64,000 nucleotides of DNA from Bacteroidales bacterium (GCA_029210565.1 JARGFQ010000006.1:203215-267214), one strand, 5' to 3'; positions 16,741 to 26,000 are shown, counted from the first letter of the stretch. Notes: generated by a model from the letters alone, not told the origin. Numbers and translations are program-made.

Positions 16741-18855
16741 TCATCTCCGAAAAATCCTTTCAAGGATTGAGCGCCGGCGTTTTCCGGCCTCTTCGTAGAG
16801 GATCTCGTCATCGTCAAATAGATCTATCAGTCTGTCAAAGAATGTCTTCTCCCTGAAGTCAGGGCAGAGGAGTGCTGCTTCCAGCTCCGGTGGCAGTTCG
16901 GGAAATGGCACATTGATCTCTCTCATGAGCTCCGGGTCGCGCTCTGCCTTCTTCAGAGTCATAGCCACCAGCGGCAGTGCCAGGGCACTGCCAGAGCCAT
17001 ACCTGCCACTGTTGAAGTGTACCGCGGGGGTGGAGGCTCCCACCCGGCTCACTATAACCAGACCTGGATTGAAGGCTGCAAACCATGCGTCGGCATAGTT
17101 CTGTGAGGTTCCGGTCTTGCCTGCCAGCGGTATCCTGACACCGTAGACGCTATGAATGGAGGCGCCGGTGCCCTCCCTTATGGCTTTCTGAAGCATGGCT
17201 CCCATCAGCAGGCTTGACCTTTCGGATATGACCTTCTCGTCAGATTGCGGAAACTCATTCTTCCAGAGTATGTTACCTTTGGAGTCGGCGATTGATTTCA
17301 CAAAGTGGGGTTTCACCGCCATCCCACCGTTGGCAAAGGATGCATAACCCTGGGCTACCTCCAGAATGCTGGCCTCGGCTGTTCCCATGGCCAGTGCGGG
17401 AGTGTTGTCAAGCGGGAAGGAGAAGCCCATCTTATTCCACTGTTCTTCCACCCTGTCAAACCCTATGAGCATGAAGAGGCTGAAGGTGGGTATGTTCATC
17501 GATTGTGCCAGTGCACCTGCGAGGGAGTATTTGCCACCGAAGGAGTGGTTGTAGTTTTCAGGACTCCAGTCCTTAAAGTCTGAGAGGGTGACCGAGTCAT
17601 TCTCGAGATAACGGCACGGCTCCATCCCGTCTTCTAGGGCGGCGGCGAAGATGACAGGCTTGAAGACTGAGGCCAGCTGCCGCCGCGCCAGTATCTGGTC
17701 ATAGGGTTGCAGTCGGTGATCGATGCCGCCGACCCATGCCCTGACGGCACCCGTTGACGGATCGAGGGCGAGCAGCCCGGCATGCAGGGTGGTCATCATT
17801 TTCCTGAGGCTATCAGGGATATCCCGCAGGGATCTCCTGCCCGATGAAGTACCGTACTGCTCGTCGAGCCTCTTCTGCATGCGAGGCATATGTACTGCGA
17901 AGGCTTCATTGGCCGCCTGCTGCAACGGAAGGCTTAGAGTGGTGGTGATGACCAGGCCCTCTCTTTCAATATCCCACTCCCTGCCACGGAAGGGAGTAAG
18001 ATCGCTCAGGATGCGCCCGGCCTCATTCCTGACCCTGACCATAAAATAGTCGGCCGGACCCGCAAGATCAATCTTGCTGTAATCAAGCTCCAGCGGCAAT
18101 GCACAGAGGGAATCAGCCTTGCGCTTATCAAGGTAAGCGTACCGCTCCATCTGGTGCAGCACCACATTCCTGCGCCTGAGGGCATTGTCGGGGTGCAGAC
18201 GGGGATTGTAAAGGGTGTTTGCCTTGAGCATGCCGATGAGCACCGCAGCTTCCTCCCTTTTCAGCTCGGGGGTGCTCTTGCTGAAGTACCTCTGCGAGGC
18301 TGCCTCGATGCCGTATAGGTTCTCCCCGAAGGAGACAGTATTGAGGTAAAGGGTCAGTATCTCCTCCTTGCTGGATACTTTCTCAATGCGCCGGGCCAGC
18401 AGCGCCTCCCTGGTCTTGTTCAGGAAGAGCGGTAAAAGCGCATAGTCCTTCCTGCCATACATGTTCTTGGCCAGCTGCTGTGTGATGGTGCTGCCGCCAC
18501 CCGCACTGTGGTCGCGAAAGAGGATGGTCTTGAAGATGACCCTGAAGAGGCTCCTGGTGTCAATGCCGGAGTGTTCATGGAAACGCACATCTTCAGTCGC
18601 CACCAGCGCCTCCGTCACGTGAGCGGGGATCCCGTCGTACTCTATGACCGTCCTGTTTTCGGAGTAAAACTTACCGATCATCTCCCCTTCGGCCGACAGC
18701 ACAACGGAAGCCGTCGCATTCTTATAGTTGAGCAGTTGCCTCTTCCCCGGCAACCGCCCGAAAAATCCTGCCTGGACGGTGAGGATGAAAACCACCGGAA
18801 TAAGAATAATGATGCCGGCGACAGTCAATGTTATTTTATGCCCTCTCTTCATCAA
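16741..18855 (-). CDS. Class A penicillin-binding protein (PBP1A-like)
   Basis: A 704-residue bifunctional peptidoglycan synthase. An N-terminal anchor (LTVAGIIILIPVVFILTVQAG) is followed by a GT51 glycosyltransferase domain with ATEDVRFHEHSGID (catalytic Glu), GGSTITQQLAKNMY and EEILTLYLNTVSFG. The transpeptidase domain shows SVFK (SxxK, in RRQLASVFKPV), SMN (SxN) and AGKTGTSQNYADAW (KTG). The usual RQPGSSFKP block is altered to RRQLASVFKP, yet the catalytic Ser and Lys remain. A second Met one codon later is an alternative start. Confidence 0.92.
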   Translation of the reverse strand: MMKRGHKITLTVAGIIILIPVVFILTVQAGFFGRLPGKRQLLNYKNATASVVLSAEGEMIGKFYSENRTVIEYDGIPAHVTEALVATEDVRFHEHSGIDTRSLFRVIFKTILFRDHSAGGGSTITQQLAKNMYGRKDYALLPLFLNKTREALLARRIEKVSSKEEILTLYLNTVSFGENLYGIEAASQRYFSKSTPELKREEAAVLIGMLKANTLYNPRLHPDNALRRRNVVLHQMERYAYLDKRKADSLCALPLELDYSKIDLAGPADYFMVRVRNEAGRILSDLTPFRGREWDIEREGLVITTTLSLPLQQAANEAFAVHMPRMQKRLDEQYGTSSGRRSLRDIPDSLRKMMTTLHAGLLALDPSTGAVRAWVGGIDHRLQPYDQILARRQLASVFKPVIFAAALEDGMEPCRYLENDSVTLSDFKDWSPENYNHSFGGKYSLAGALAQSMNIPTFSLFMLIGFDRVEEQWNKMGFSFPLDNTPALAMGTAEASILEVAQGYASFANGGMAVKPHFVKSIADSKGNILWKNEFPQSDEKVISERSSLLMGAMLQKAIREGTGASIHSVYGVRIPLAGKTGTSQNYADAWFAAFNPGLVIVSRVGASTPAVHFNSGRYGSGSALALPLVAMTLKKAERDPELMREINVPFPELPPELEAALLCPDFREKTFFDRLIDLFDDDEILYEEAGKRRRSILERIFRR

Positions 18856-18965
18856 CCGGAATAAGTATTGGTTTTTATATGGAACATTGCGTAAAAATAG
18901 CTTAAATTGTATGGAAAACTTAAACAGTGATTCCGGCCTGTCAAACCTGACTGGTTATTCTGACA

Positions 18966-19244
18966 ATGGAAGAGAGACTGCTATACAGGATTCATATCAC
19001 CGGGATGGTGCAGGGTGTGGGCTTCCGATGGAGTGCCGCCCGGGAGGCATGGAGGAGGGGTATTACCGGATATGTAAAAAACCTGGCCGACGGCAGTGTA
19101 TATATCGAGGCTGAGGGCGACAGGGAACAACTGGCCTCATTTGCTGCCTGGTGCAGGAAGGGCCACGACATCGGATATGTTGACAATGCCGACGTGAGCG
19201 AATCGGCTGCGGTCGGCTATGCTGAATTTCGCATTGAAAACTGA
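18966..19244 (+). CDS. acyP: Acylphosphatase
   Basis: A 92-residue ferredoxin-like-fold enzyme that hydrolyses acyl phosphates. The phosphate loop GVGFRWSA holds the catalytic Arg, and GITGYVKNLADGSVYIEAEG holds the catalytic Asn. Length and motifs are standard. It is transcribed divergently from the PBP gene. Confidence 0.93.
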   Translation: MEERLLYRIHITGMVQGVGFRWSAAREAWRRGITGYVKNLADGSVYIEAEGDREQLASFAAWCRKGHDIGYVDNADVSESAAVGYAEFRIEN

Positions 19245-19282
19245 CCTGACAGGGAGTGTCAAAGCCGAAAACCGGAATATCT

Positions 19283-19331
19283 TCAATTTTGGTACGTTGG
19301 TCAAACGGGGGCTGATGAACATCAAAATTGA
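19283..19331. repeat. 9-bp inverted repeat in the gap after acyP
   Basis: TCAATTTTG (19283-19291) and CAAAATTGA (19323-19331) form perfect arms around a 31-base loop. It may be a transcript hairpin after acyP or a regulatory site upstream of the sigma-54 promoter; nothing decides between them. Confidence 0.35.
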
Positions 19332-19401
19332 TTAGGTGTTATGAATAATAGGTCATAAATTTGACAAATAAATGCCGGTAACGAGGAGCCGGATTGGAGA
19401 G

Positions 19402-19417
19402 TGGCATAATAATTGCA
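19402..19417 (+). promoter_or_regulatory. Sigma-54 (-24/-12) promoter
   Basis: TGGCATAATAATTGCA matches the RpoN consensus TGGCAC-N5-TTGCA with one change, and has the required 10 bases between the invariant GG and GC. Transcription would start near 19428, about 14 bases before the ATG at 19442, which supports that start over the upstream TTG at 19394. An enhancer-binding activator would be required; none is seen in the window. Confidence 0.7.
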
Positions 19418-19441
19418 CTTCTTAGCGTATTAAAGCAACCT

Positions 19442-20068
19442 ATGGATAAAGGAACTATCGGAACGAATCCGGACGTTTTTAACGACAAGGCTATCAGGAA
19501 GGTAAGCCCCAAGCGACTGTCCCTGCAGGACAGCGGGCTGATGCACCTTTTTGAGGAGTTGGACGTTGAGGTACGTCAGCATCTGATAGATTACCTGGAC
19601 CGTATGGGCCTCATCTCGGAATCGGGAGTCCTGGTCATCCCTTCATCACGTCACTACTTCTATGACGCCGAGGATATGAAGGGGATAAAGACCGTCATCA
19701 CCCTAAAGCAGCTGAATCACATCAGGGAGATACGTGATTTCCTGAAGCAGATCACCGGCTTGCTACCTGCCAGGAGCAACTTCATAGGCTGTTTTGTAGA
19801 CAACAGGTCGCAGAACGGCTATTCCGACAAGGAGGGCTACCTGCAGAAGCTGGAGCATGAGAAGGCTGAGGTGTATGAGAACGGCATTGAGTCGAGGATA
19901 CCCTTCGTAAACCGCATGTACAACTTCATTGACGCCAAGACCAACAGGTACCTGACCAAGCGAGCTGTGGCAAGCCTGCTCAAGGAGGTCGGGCTGGAGC
20001 TTGTCAGCATGACAGAACTGAACGGTCTTACCTATTTTCACACACAGAAGAACAAACCGGCAGCATAG
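19442..20068 (+). CDS. Conserved protein of unknown function under sigma-54 control
   Basis: A 208-residue soluble protein with no signal peptide, starting MDKGTIGTNPDVFNDKAIRK. The C-terminal part (RIPFVNRMYNFIDAKTNRYL...LVSMTELNGLTYFHTQK) looks like the end of a SAM-methyltransferase-type Rossmann domain, but the N-terminal glycine-rich SAM loop is not visible, so an enzyme cannot be claimed. The middle has FIGCFVDNRSQNGYSDKEGY. I recognise the C-terminal pattern as a recurring one in Bacteroidota but know no function. Confidence 0.7.
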   Translation: MDKGTIGTNPDVFNDKAIRKVSPKRLSLQDSGLMHLFEELDVEVRQHLIDYLDRMGLISESGVLVIPSSRHYFYDAEDMKGIKTVITLKQLNHIREIRDFLKQITGLLPARSNFIGCFVDNRSQNGYSDKEGYLQKLEHEKAEVYENGIESRIPFVNRMYNFIDAKTNRYLTKRAVASLLKEVGLELVSMTELNGLTYFHTQKNKPAA

Positions 20069-20163
20069 GCGCCCCGGCTTCTTCCCTCTATTTTACCTCA
20101 AATTCTACAGAAGCGGGTTTGCCTCGAGCCAGCACCTTCACATGAAAAAGGTGATGGGTTTAT

Positions 20164-22791
20164 CTAATGTTCCGGCAGGAACAGGGCGTTGAAGAGCAGC
20201 TTGTATGCTGCCTGTGTCGAGGCCCTGAACTGCGGGTTAAAACTGTAGAGAACAAGCTGACCCTTACCTTTTTTCAGCCATATCATTGCCGGGACCCCGG
20301 CCAGCAGCCCCTCCTTTTCGCAGTAACCGCTCATCAGTATCTCCTTTTCGGGAAAATGTCCGATGACCCTGCGGTCCATGTCAAACCTTGGCACGGTGGT
20401 TCTGAAGAGGGGATTGCCCCTGTAGAAGACGCCAGCTGATGACGGCATGCCGTAAGCGAGTGGATGATTCTCCTTCAGCTCAAGGCGCACCAGGGCGCCG
20501 GGGATGCTGAGGCCATCCCTCCTGGCCTGGTCGGCGGTGTTTGCAAAGGGCAGCGTAAACTCCTCGGTGGTGCCGTCAACAGTCATAGCCAGGAGGCCGG
20601 TGAATAGATCTGTTGACTGTCCCCAGGCGATGACCCTGCCGCCGTTGTTGATGAAGAGCAACAGCTTCTCCATTCCCTTCTTGCCCATTCCCTTCTGGTA
20701 GTCAGGGTGGTAGCTGCTCATGTATGCACCACCTTCTGAGCCGGGCTTGCCGTTCATGATCATGTTTTTCTGGGAGTTTGGGAAAATGATTATGTCAAAC
20801 TCCCTTTCGAGGTCTGCGTTGGCGAACTCACCGGGACGGATAATCTTGTATGGGATTTTGTAAGTGTCAAAAAGATACCGTGTCCATCCGGCGTCCATGT
20901 CGCTGAAGTAGGTCTCAACGAGGGCAATCTTCGGAATCTTCACCTCTGAAGCCGGCAGTTTGCCTGCACCGCCTGCATAGACCGGTTCCGTGCACGCCTC
21001 CTTTGCAATGGCGCCAAGGGCTGTGGCATCACCGCCGCTGATGACGAAGCTGCCTTTGCCTAGAAGCCTGCCATCAATTGTTATGGCGTTCTCAAGTCGA
21101 CTTACCTTCATCCCTTTCTGAGCAGCAATGAAGGCAGCCATGAAGCTGCCGTTGCTGGTTGCCGGGAAAATGGCGGGCAGCCTGAAAGAGCCCTGTACAG
21201 GAGCATAATCTTCATCAAGGAGTGTGATCTTGCCTTCAAACGCCTGGTCGCGGGAGGTGATCTCATATGATGTCAGTCCCCTGTGCAGCGGCAGAGACCA
21301 GCTGGTAACGTCGTACGGTCTTATCACCTCTCCGCCGGGGGAGTAGTGTCTTACAGGGAACTCCTGGCTCTCCATCACCTCCCTGACAAAAGAGCGGAAA
21401 GGCTGTGCCAGCGGGTAGACAAAGTCGCCTGCCTTAAGATTGATGCCGTCAAGGGTATGGTCAGCTGTAAGCCGGTATCCGTTGACGCCGTGCTCCCGCA
21501 TCAGGTTGACGAAGCGGATGAGCTCACTCTGGTCGGCCTGTGCGGCAGGGACCACATAGTAATAAGGCGGCTCGCTGCGTCCTTTTTCGACCTCCCTGCG
21601 GCAGATATCGTTCCTGAAGCGGAGGATGTCGCTGCGGTGCAGTGAGGCTGTTTTAAGGATGGAGAAGGTCGATTCGATCTCGAGCCTGACGATATCACCC
21701 AGTCGCCACCACCCTCCCGGCCAGGGCACGGGGAAGTTGATGCTCTTGTCATATTCCGAGAGCCCCTTGCCGCTGGCCTGCAGCTCATTGGGTTCGATAT
21801 AAAGTGGTGATGCCACCTGCACGCTGGCGGCTTCGGTTAGCATACCAATAACATTTTTCCAGATGCACGTCTCGGTGGAGCCGGGCCAGTACATGTCAAA
21901 GATGGTCTTCTGACCGACGCCTGTCAGGCCGGCACCGGTGAGGTCACGCAGCATGTTGGTGCCGAAGACCCCTGTCCACGACCAGAGCTCGCCGTCAACA
22001 TTCTGGGCAATGGGGTCATGTGCCGGCGGCACGTAATAGCGGATGCCCGTTGAGCCCATCTGGTGCTTCTCAACCATCACCTGCGGAAACCAGTCGAGGT
22101 TGTATATGCGTGCAATAGCCCTGGTGTCCTCCTGGGTCAGGCTGATGAAGTCACGGTTGTTGTCGTGACCCACATACTTGTGATAGACCTGCGGCAGCGA
22201 AGCGCCGTCATACTGTGTGCCCCTGTATTTCTTGTAGTTCTCAACCACAAGGTCCATTCCATCAGGATTATGGTTGGGCACCATCATGTAGACCACATCG
22301 TCAAGGTATTTTTTTACCAGGGGGTCGGATGAAGTGACCATCTGCCATGCAATCAGCGGTGCGGCCTGTGATGGCGCAACCTCTGTCGAGTGCATCGAGA
22401 GGGTGGCCAGGAAGAAGACCTTGCCGTCAGCGATAAGATCCTTCCTGCGGTCTTCAGAAAGATCAGGGTTGAGAGCAAGTTCCCTGTTTATCTCGCGAAG
22501 TTTTTGAAGGTTTTCAATGTTCTTCTCTGAAGATATAAATACTATATACATCTTTCTGCCCATCGGACTCTCTCCTATCTCCTCCATGGCAACCATGGGA
22601 GAGGCCTTGTCAAGCTTCATGAGATAGTCTGTCAGTTCCTCATAGGTAAATAGGTTGTAGTCTGAGCCTGGCATAAATCCGAAATGTTTTTCGGGCTGCA
22701 ACGGGGAGAGCTGTGCCTGTGCGGGACGGAGGCACAGGAAGAGGGTGCAGATGATCAGCACGGTGACTGAAAAAGAACGGGTTTCTTTCAT
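20164..22791 (-). CDS. M14-family metallocarboxypeptidase, secreted
   Basis: An 875-residue exported zinc peptidase. The signal peptide MKETRSFSVTVLIICTLFLC ends near AQA; an in-frame ATG 10 codons upstream (22821) is rejected because it would bury that signal. The M14 domain is about residues 40-360 with HSTEVAPS (zinc His and Glu), VPNHNPDGMDLV, and EKHQMGSTGIRYY, and a GHDNNRDF substrate-binding Asn-Arg pair. The rest includes a DJ-1/GATase-like region near residues 640-720 (FDIIIFPNSQKN). It is expected to degrade peptides in the periplasm or outside the cell. Confidence 0.88.
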   Translation of the reverse strand: MKETRSFSVTVLIICTLFLCLRPAQAQLSPLQPEKHFGFMPGSDYNLFTYEELTDYLMKLDKASPMVAMEEIGESPMGRKMYIVFISSEKNIENLQKLREINRELALNPDLSEDRRKDLIADGKVFFLATLSMHSTEVAPSQAAPLIAWQMVTSSDPLVKKYLDDVVYMMVPNHNPDGMDLVVENYKKYRGTQYDGASLPQVYHKYVGHDNNRDFISLTQEDTRAIARIYNLDWFPQVMVEKHQMGSTGIRYYVPPAHDPIAQNVDGELWSWTGVFGTNMLRDLTGAGLTGVGQKTIFDMYWPGSTETCIWKNVIGMLTEAASVQVASPLYIEPNELQASGKGLSEYDKSINFPVPWPGGWWRLGDIVRLEIESTFSILKTASLHRSDILRFRNDICRREVEKGRSEPPYYYVVPAAQADQSELIRFVNLMREHGVNGYRLTADHTLDGINLKAGDFVYPLAQPFRSFVREVMESQEFPVRHYSPGGEVIRPYDVTSWSLPLHRGLTSYEITSRDQAFEGKITLLDEDYAPVQGSFRLPAIFPATSNGSFMAAFIAAQKGMKVSRLENAITIDGRLLGKGSFVISGGDATALGAIAKEACTEPVYAGGAGKLPASEVKIPKIALVETYFSDMDAGWTRYLFDTYKIPYKIIRPGEFANADLEREFDIIIFPNSQKNMIMNGKPGSEGGAYMSSYHPDYQKGMGKKGMEKLLLFINNGGRVIAWGQSTDLFTGLLAMTVDGTTEEFTLPFANTADQARRDGLSIPGALVRLELKENHPLAYGMPSSAGVFYRGNPLFRTTVPRFDMDRRVIGHFPEKEILMSGYCEKEGLLAGVPAMIWLKKGKGQLVLYSFNPQFRASTQAAYKLLFNALFLPEH

Positions 22792-22890
22792 GGTACGGTA
22801 TTGATGAGGGATGAGTTTCATTTTATAGGTTGACTCACTTTTTGATTTTTGCCGGCTTCTCTGTTGTTTTACCGGATGTCTCCTGACGAT

Positions 22891-23319
22891 TCAGTCCCAC
22901 ACGTATCTCCATGAGCCGTCGGGCTGTCTCTTCCAAACGGTGTGGAAGATGCCTGTTGATTCCCTGGTTGTCGCTGTGCTGTCGGGAATGGCAAGGGTAT
23001 ATTTACCCCAGGTGTATCCGAGATCACCGGAGACGTATACATAGTCAGGTGTCCATTGCAGCGTGGTGCCTGGCCTGAGGTTTTCAAGGTAGTAGTCGCG
23101 GATGGCTTCGCCTCCTTTTATCAGCCTGCCGCCACGGCTTATTACCCCGCTGTCGGCGGCATAGTGAAAGAAGGCGGCAGCGATGCCCTCTTCCTGTGCC
23201 ATCAGAGCAAATGCTGCTTCAGTATCCAGTATCGCTGCCTCATCCTCTTTGACATTGCGACTGTCAGGAGAAGAGCATGCCATTGTCATAAGCATTATCA
23301 ACAGCAGTGATTGTCTCAT
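22891..23319 (-). CDS. SnoaL-like (DUF4440) lipoprotein
   Basis: A 142-residue protein with a lipoprotein signal MRQSLLLIMLMTMACSS; this start (23319) is preferred to the frame start at 23373. The remainder is an NTF2/SnoaL-like cone (LDTEAAFALMAQEEGIAAAF, GEAIRDYYLENL, DLGYTWGKYTLAI, GIFHTVWKRQPDGSWRYVWD). Function is unknown for most of the family. The gap of 99 bases to the M14 gene could allow co-transcription. Confidence 0.83.
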   Translation of the reverse strand: MRQSLLLIMLMTMACSSPDSRNVKEDEAAILDTEAAFALMAQEEGIAAAFFHYAADSGVISRGGRLIKGGEAIRDYYLENLRPGTTLQWTPDYVYVSGDLGYTWGKYTLAIPDSTATTRESTGIFHTVWKRQPDGSWRYVWD

Positions 23320-23491
23320 ATTTTTTATCGTCCGGGTACAAATTTTATGATTTTTTCGAGATTTGCGGTACATAGCTACTGACAGGTGGATTACAAGTCA
23401 AGGTACAATATTCATGATAGGAAGCACGTACGCAGTATGGATTTGTCTTGCTTAACTAAACTGTCCAAGGACCTGAAGAACTATTTCTATT

Positions 23492-25153
23492 TTACTTCCG
23501 TTTATATTCAATGGCTCCCAGATCAACCACTGGTTGACCGTCGCCATTGCCATCAATCACCCGGTCTTTTCCTGCAAAATCGTCTCCTCCGCCAAGTATC
23601 CCATGGCCATATTTTGTCCCGGCATCGATTGCCGGAGATTTCTCCTGCAGTTTGAAATTTGAGTCGAGCAGAGGATCCTCTATAATTTTATTTTTCACCG
23701 TCACAGCATTGTTAATCGTGCTACTTGTGTTTCGTGCAATATTATTGGAGACAACGACTGAAGCCCCAATGCCATCAGGCTGAAGAAGAATCCCCGGGAA
23801 AGAATAGTCCGGATCATTGTCTATTCGTAAGTCAATGCCCGCTTTACTTTTACACCAGTTGTTCCAGAAAATATTATTATAGATTATGGCTGATGCGTCG
23901 TTGGCACATATTCTTACACACAATCCCGCGCCGGTGGTACAGTTGGGAAAAGCCAGGGTTGAATTTTCTACCAGGGTGTTGTTTATAATTTCAATGTTTC
24001 CCTCCTGTGTTTCAACATAAAGGCCACCTCCATCACCAGCCGTCCGGTTTCCTGAAAAGATGTTATTGTAAACACCAATGAACGCTTTCTTATCGCCTGC
24101 CTCGGCCTTTTTGTTTCCACCTGAAATCATGGAAAGGCCTCCGCCCTGGGTGTCATTGTGATTTTTCCGGAATAAATTGGCATCAGCAATGATTTTTCCT
24201 GAGCCATCCATCGCAATTACAGCAGCACCACTGCCCTTTCCTCCCGAGTTATCCGTAAAAGTATTCCTTGAAATATTGACATTAGATTCTCTTCCTGCTA
24301 CCCTAAGGGCTCCACTTATTGCGCCAAGATTATTTTCGAAAGTGCAATTAACAACCTCAACAGTCCCGTTTGGAAATACATTTGCATTTAAGGGGGCTTC
24401 TCTTGTTGTGCGATTATTGATAAACTTGCATTTCAAAATGAAACTTCCCCCTAAATTATTTGAGATATCAAGCGCGGGACAACCACGGAAATTCGTAAAC
24501 TTACATTCTTGAACGGTGGCAGAGGCCCTTAAGCTACTTATAGTTACGGGGGACCTTAGACTATCGAAACGGCAAGAGATTACATTTATAAAACCCCCGC
24601 CAAGGTTTGTTCCCGACCTGGCGTACAAGGATGGTCCATGCGAACCATTCGTGCCAAGAAATTCACAATCCACAACTTTGATGGTCCCTTGTTTTGTCCC
24701 GATGGCTAAACCGGCGGGACCGGAAGAAGCTCCACCTCCATTGCGGAAGGTAATTCCTTTAACTGTTATTAACACGCCCATATCATTTTTTAACTGAGCG
24801 CTGGAGAGCCAAAGTTTGCGAACGCTTTTGCCGGCATCAATAATAGTCTTGCCCATACCGGCACCGACAATAGTTATTGGATATCTTTCTTCCTGAGCAA
24901 CTTTGGGCTCAGGCAATGGAGCATAAGTCAGATCCTGATCCAATACGGAGAGATCAAATACACCTTCGCCAATCTGGATAACATCAGGGCTTCCATTGTT
25001 GGCTGCCAGGTTTAATTCTGTTTGAAGCATTATTAAATCAACTACCTGAGTGATCTTTTCCTTTACCTTGTCTATATCTTGTGCAATCAGGCACTGGCCC
25101 AATGAAAGAGCAAAGCACAGGGAAACTGCTTTTTGTTTAAGAATTGATTTCAT
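23492..25153 (-). CDS. Secreted right-handed beta-helix protein with choice-of-anchor Q end
   Basis: A 553-residue exported protein. The signal MKSILKQKAVSLCFALSLGQ defines the start at 25153. It is followed by many beta-helix turns rich in the pattern NNxFxxN/CxFxNN (VVDCEFLGTNG, VVNCTFENNLGAI, ISRNTFTDNSGG, IYNNIFWNN). The end AGKDRVIDGNGDG...VDLGAIEYKRK is the choice-of-anchor Q type; no T9SS domain is seen. Such proteins are often surface glycan-binding or lyase-like, but no catalytic site is recognised. The gene is more AT-rich than its neighbours and has GGAGGT 6 bases before its ATG, unusual here, hinting at transfer. Confidence 0.82.
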   Translation of the reverse strand: MKSILKQKAVSLCFALSLGQCLIAQDIDKVKEKITQVVDLIMLQTELNLAANNGSPDVIQIGEGVFDLSVLDQDLTYAPLPEPKVAQEERYPITIVGAGMGKTIIDAGKSVRKLWLSSAQLKNDMGVLITVKGITFRNGGGASSGPAGLAIGTKQGTIKVVDCEFLGTNGSHGPSLYARSGTNLGGGFINVISCRFDSLRSPVTISSLRASATVQECKFTNFRGCPALDISNNLGGSFILKCKFINNRTTREAPLNANVFPNGTVEVVNCTFENNLGAISGALRVAGRESNVNISRNTFTDNSGGKGSGAAVIAMDGSGKIIADANLFRKNHNDTQGGGLSMISGGNKKAEAGDKKAFIGVYNNIFSGNRTAGDGGGLYVETQEGNIEIINNTLVENSTLAFPNCTTGAGLCVRICANDASAIIYNNIFWNNWCKSKAGIDLRIDNDPDYSFPGILLQPDGIGASVVVSNNIARNTSSTINNAVTVKNKIIEDPLLDSNFKLQEKSPAIDAGTKYGHGILGGGDDFAGKDRVIDGNGDGQPVVDLGAIEYKRK

Positions 25154-25475
25154 ATTTACCTCCAATCTGCTATGATGTTGTTTCGAGTCTCCTTGTTTCA
25201 TTGTCCTATCCCATTCTTCTTCTATCAAAAATCAAATGGTTTTTTTCTCAATGTCAGTCTGCCCATTGACGCAAGATAAGACTACCGGAAATGTCAAAAA
25301 AATCAGGCTCACGTTTTTCACTCCATAAGATTTCTTTATAATCTATAGCAAGTTAAGATAAAGCAAAGAAAATGACAAGTTAGCCCTAACGGGCGTCTGA
25401 TCTCCTGGCACTGTAGGGAAGCCCCGCCCCGCATGAATAATCAACTCTGCAGCAGAGGCGCCGGTCTGATAATGA
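25154..25475. other. Non-coding gap upstream of the beta-helix gene
   Basis: AT-rich and without a convincing gene on either strand. It holds the GGAGGT Shine-Dalgarno sequence (25160-25165, minus) of the beta-helix gene. Short reading frames here on the minus strand have no recognisable composition. Confidence 0.5.
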
Positions 25476-25673
25476 ATGTTGGCTGTACCAGCAAAGACAC
25501 TGTTGATGACCGGGCACAGCAGCTTCACGGTATGTACCTTGCGAAACATTGGCGTGGACCTGATGCGTACGATAAGGTGGGATCCGGTCACAGAGACCTT
25601 TGTGGATGACCTCGTTGGTGCTGCAGCGAAGAAGCTGCATTATGACTACCGTGAACCCTGGAAGCTGATCTGA
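25476..25673 (+). pseudogene. C-terminal remnant of a Gfo/Idh/MocA oxidoreductase
   Basis: The last 48 or so codons read LRNIGVDLMRTIRWDPVTET, then FVDD and end KKLHYDYREPWKLI, the typical C-terminus of secreted Gfo/Idh/MocA family dehydrogenases (DPVKEEIVGD...YRxPWKL). No Rossmann domain or start precedes it, so only a fragment of a gene remains. It lies between the beta-helix gene and the tRNA-Gln/glnS unit. Confidence 0.65.
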
Positions 25674-25712
25674 TTTGTCCGGATTCTCTTTGTTGTTCCG
25701 CCCCCGATTCTC

Positions 25713-25728
25713 CCGATAAATCGGGATT
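25713..25728. repeat. Short palindrome
   Basis: TCCCGATAAATCGGGA is a 7-bp perfect inverted repeat within a CCCGA-rich stretch; this kind of sequence is often seen between genes in Bacteroidota. No function is assigned. Confidence 0.35.
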
Positions 25729-25803
25729 CTCGGGGCACGGTAGGGTTTCCCGACGATCCGCCTGACGGCGTATGTCGGGATGATCTCCTCGCCCTATCGT
25801 CGC

Positions 25804-25831
25804 AAAAAAAGCCGCATAAGTGCGGCTTTTT
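25804..25831. terminator. Terminator after tRNA-Gln (bidirectional)
   Basis: GCCGCA-TAAG-TGCGGC stem-loop flanked by seven A on the left and five T on the right, so it can end transcription in both directions; on the minus strand it directly follows tRNA-Gln. Confidence 0.85.
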
Positions 25832-25832
25832 G

Positions 25833-25905
25833 TTGCTCCGCTAGGGCTCGAACCTAGACTTTCCTGATCCAGAGTCAGGCGTGTTGCCAATTACACCACG
25901 GAGCA
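25833..25905 (-). tRNA. tRNA-Gln (anticodon CTG)
   Basis: A full cloverleaf folds on the minus strand: acceptor TGCTCCG/CGGAGCA, a D-arm GTGT/ACAC, anticodon arm CCTGA/TCAGG with loop CTCTGGA (anticodon CTG at 25870-25872, reads CAG), and T-arm CTAGG/CCTAG with loop TTCGAGC. The discriminator base is A and CCA is not encoded. It lies 95 bases downstream of glnS on the same strand, so the tRNA and its synthetase may share a transcript. Confidence 0.95.
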
Positions 25906-26000
25906 TTGTTATGCGGCTGCAAATATAAAATATTTTCCGCGGAATATTGTTATAACGCAGTTTTTGCGCAAACAATATGCTCTTTGCGCTGCACTCCCGG

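Noticed and set aside
20089..20160. Minus-strand reading THHLFHVKVLARGKPASVEF just after the M14 gene
   Set aside because: It looks protein-like but has no start codon in frame and is only about 23 codons; at most a decayed C-terminus, not strong enough to annotate.
25588..25890. Minus-strand ORF of 100 codons starting MATRLTLDQESLGSSPSGAT
   Set aside because: Its start is the read-through of tRNA-Gln (the GSSPSGAT phrase is the T-arm), and the rest overlaps the terminator and the oxidoreductase remnant.
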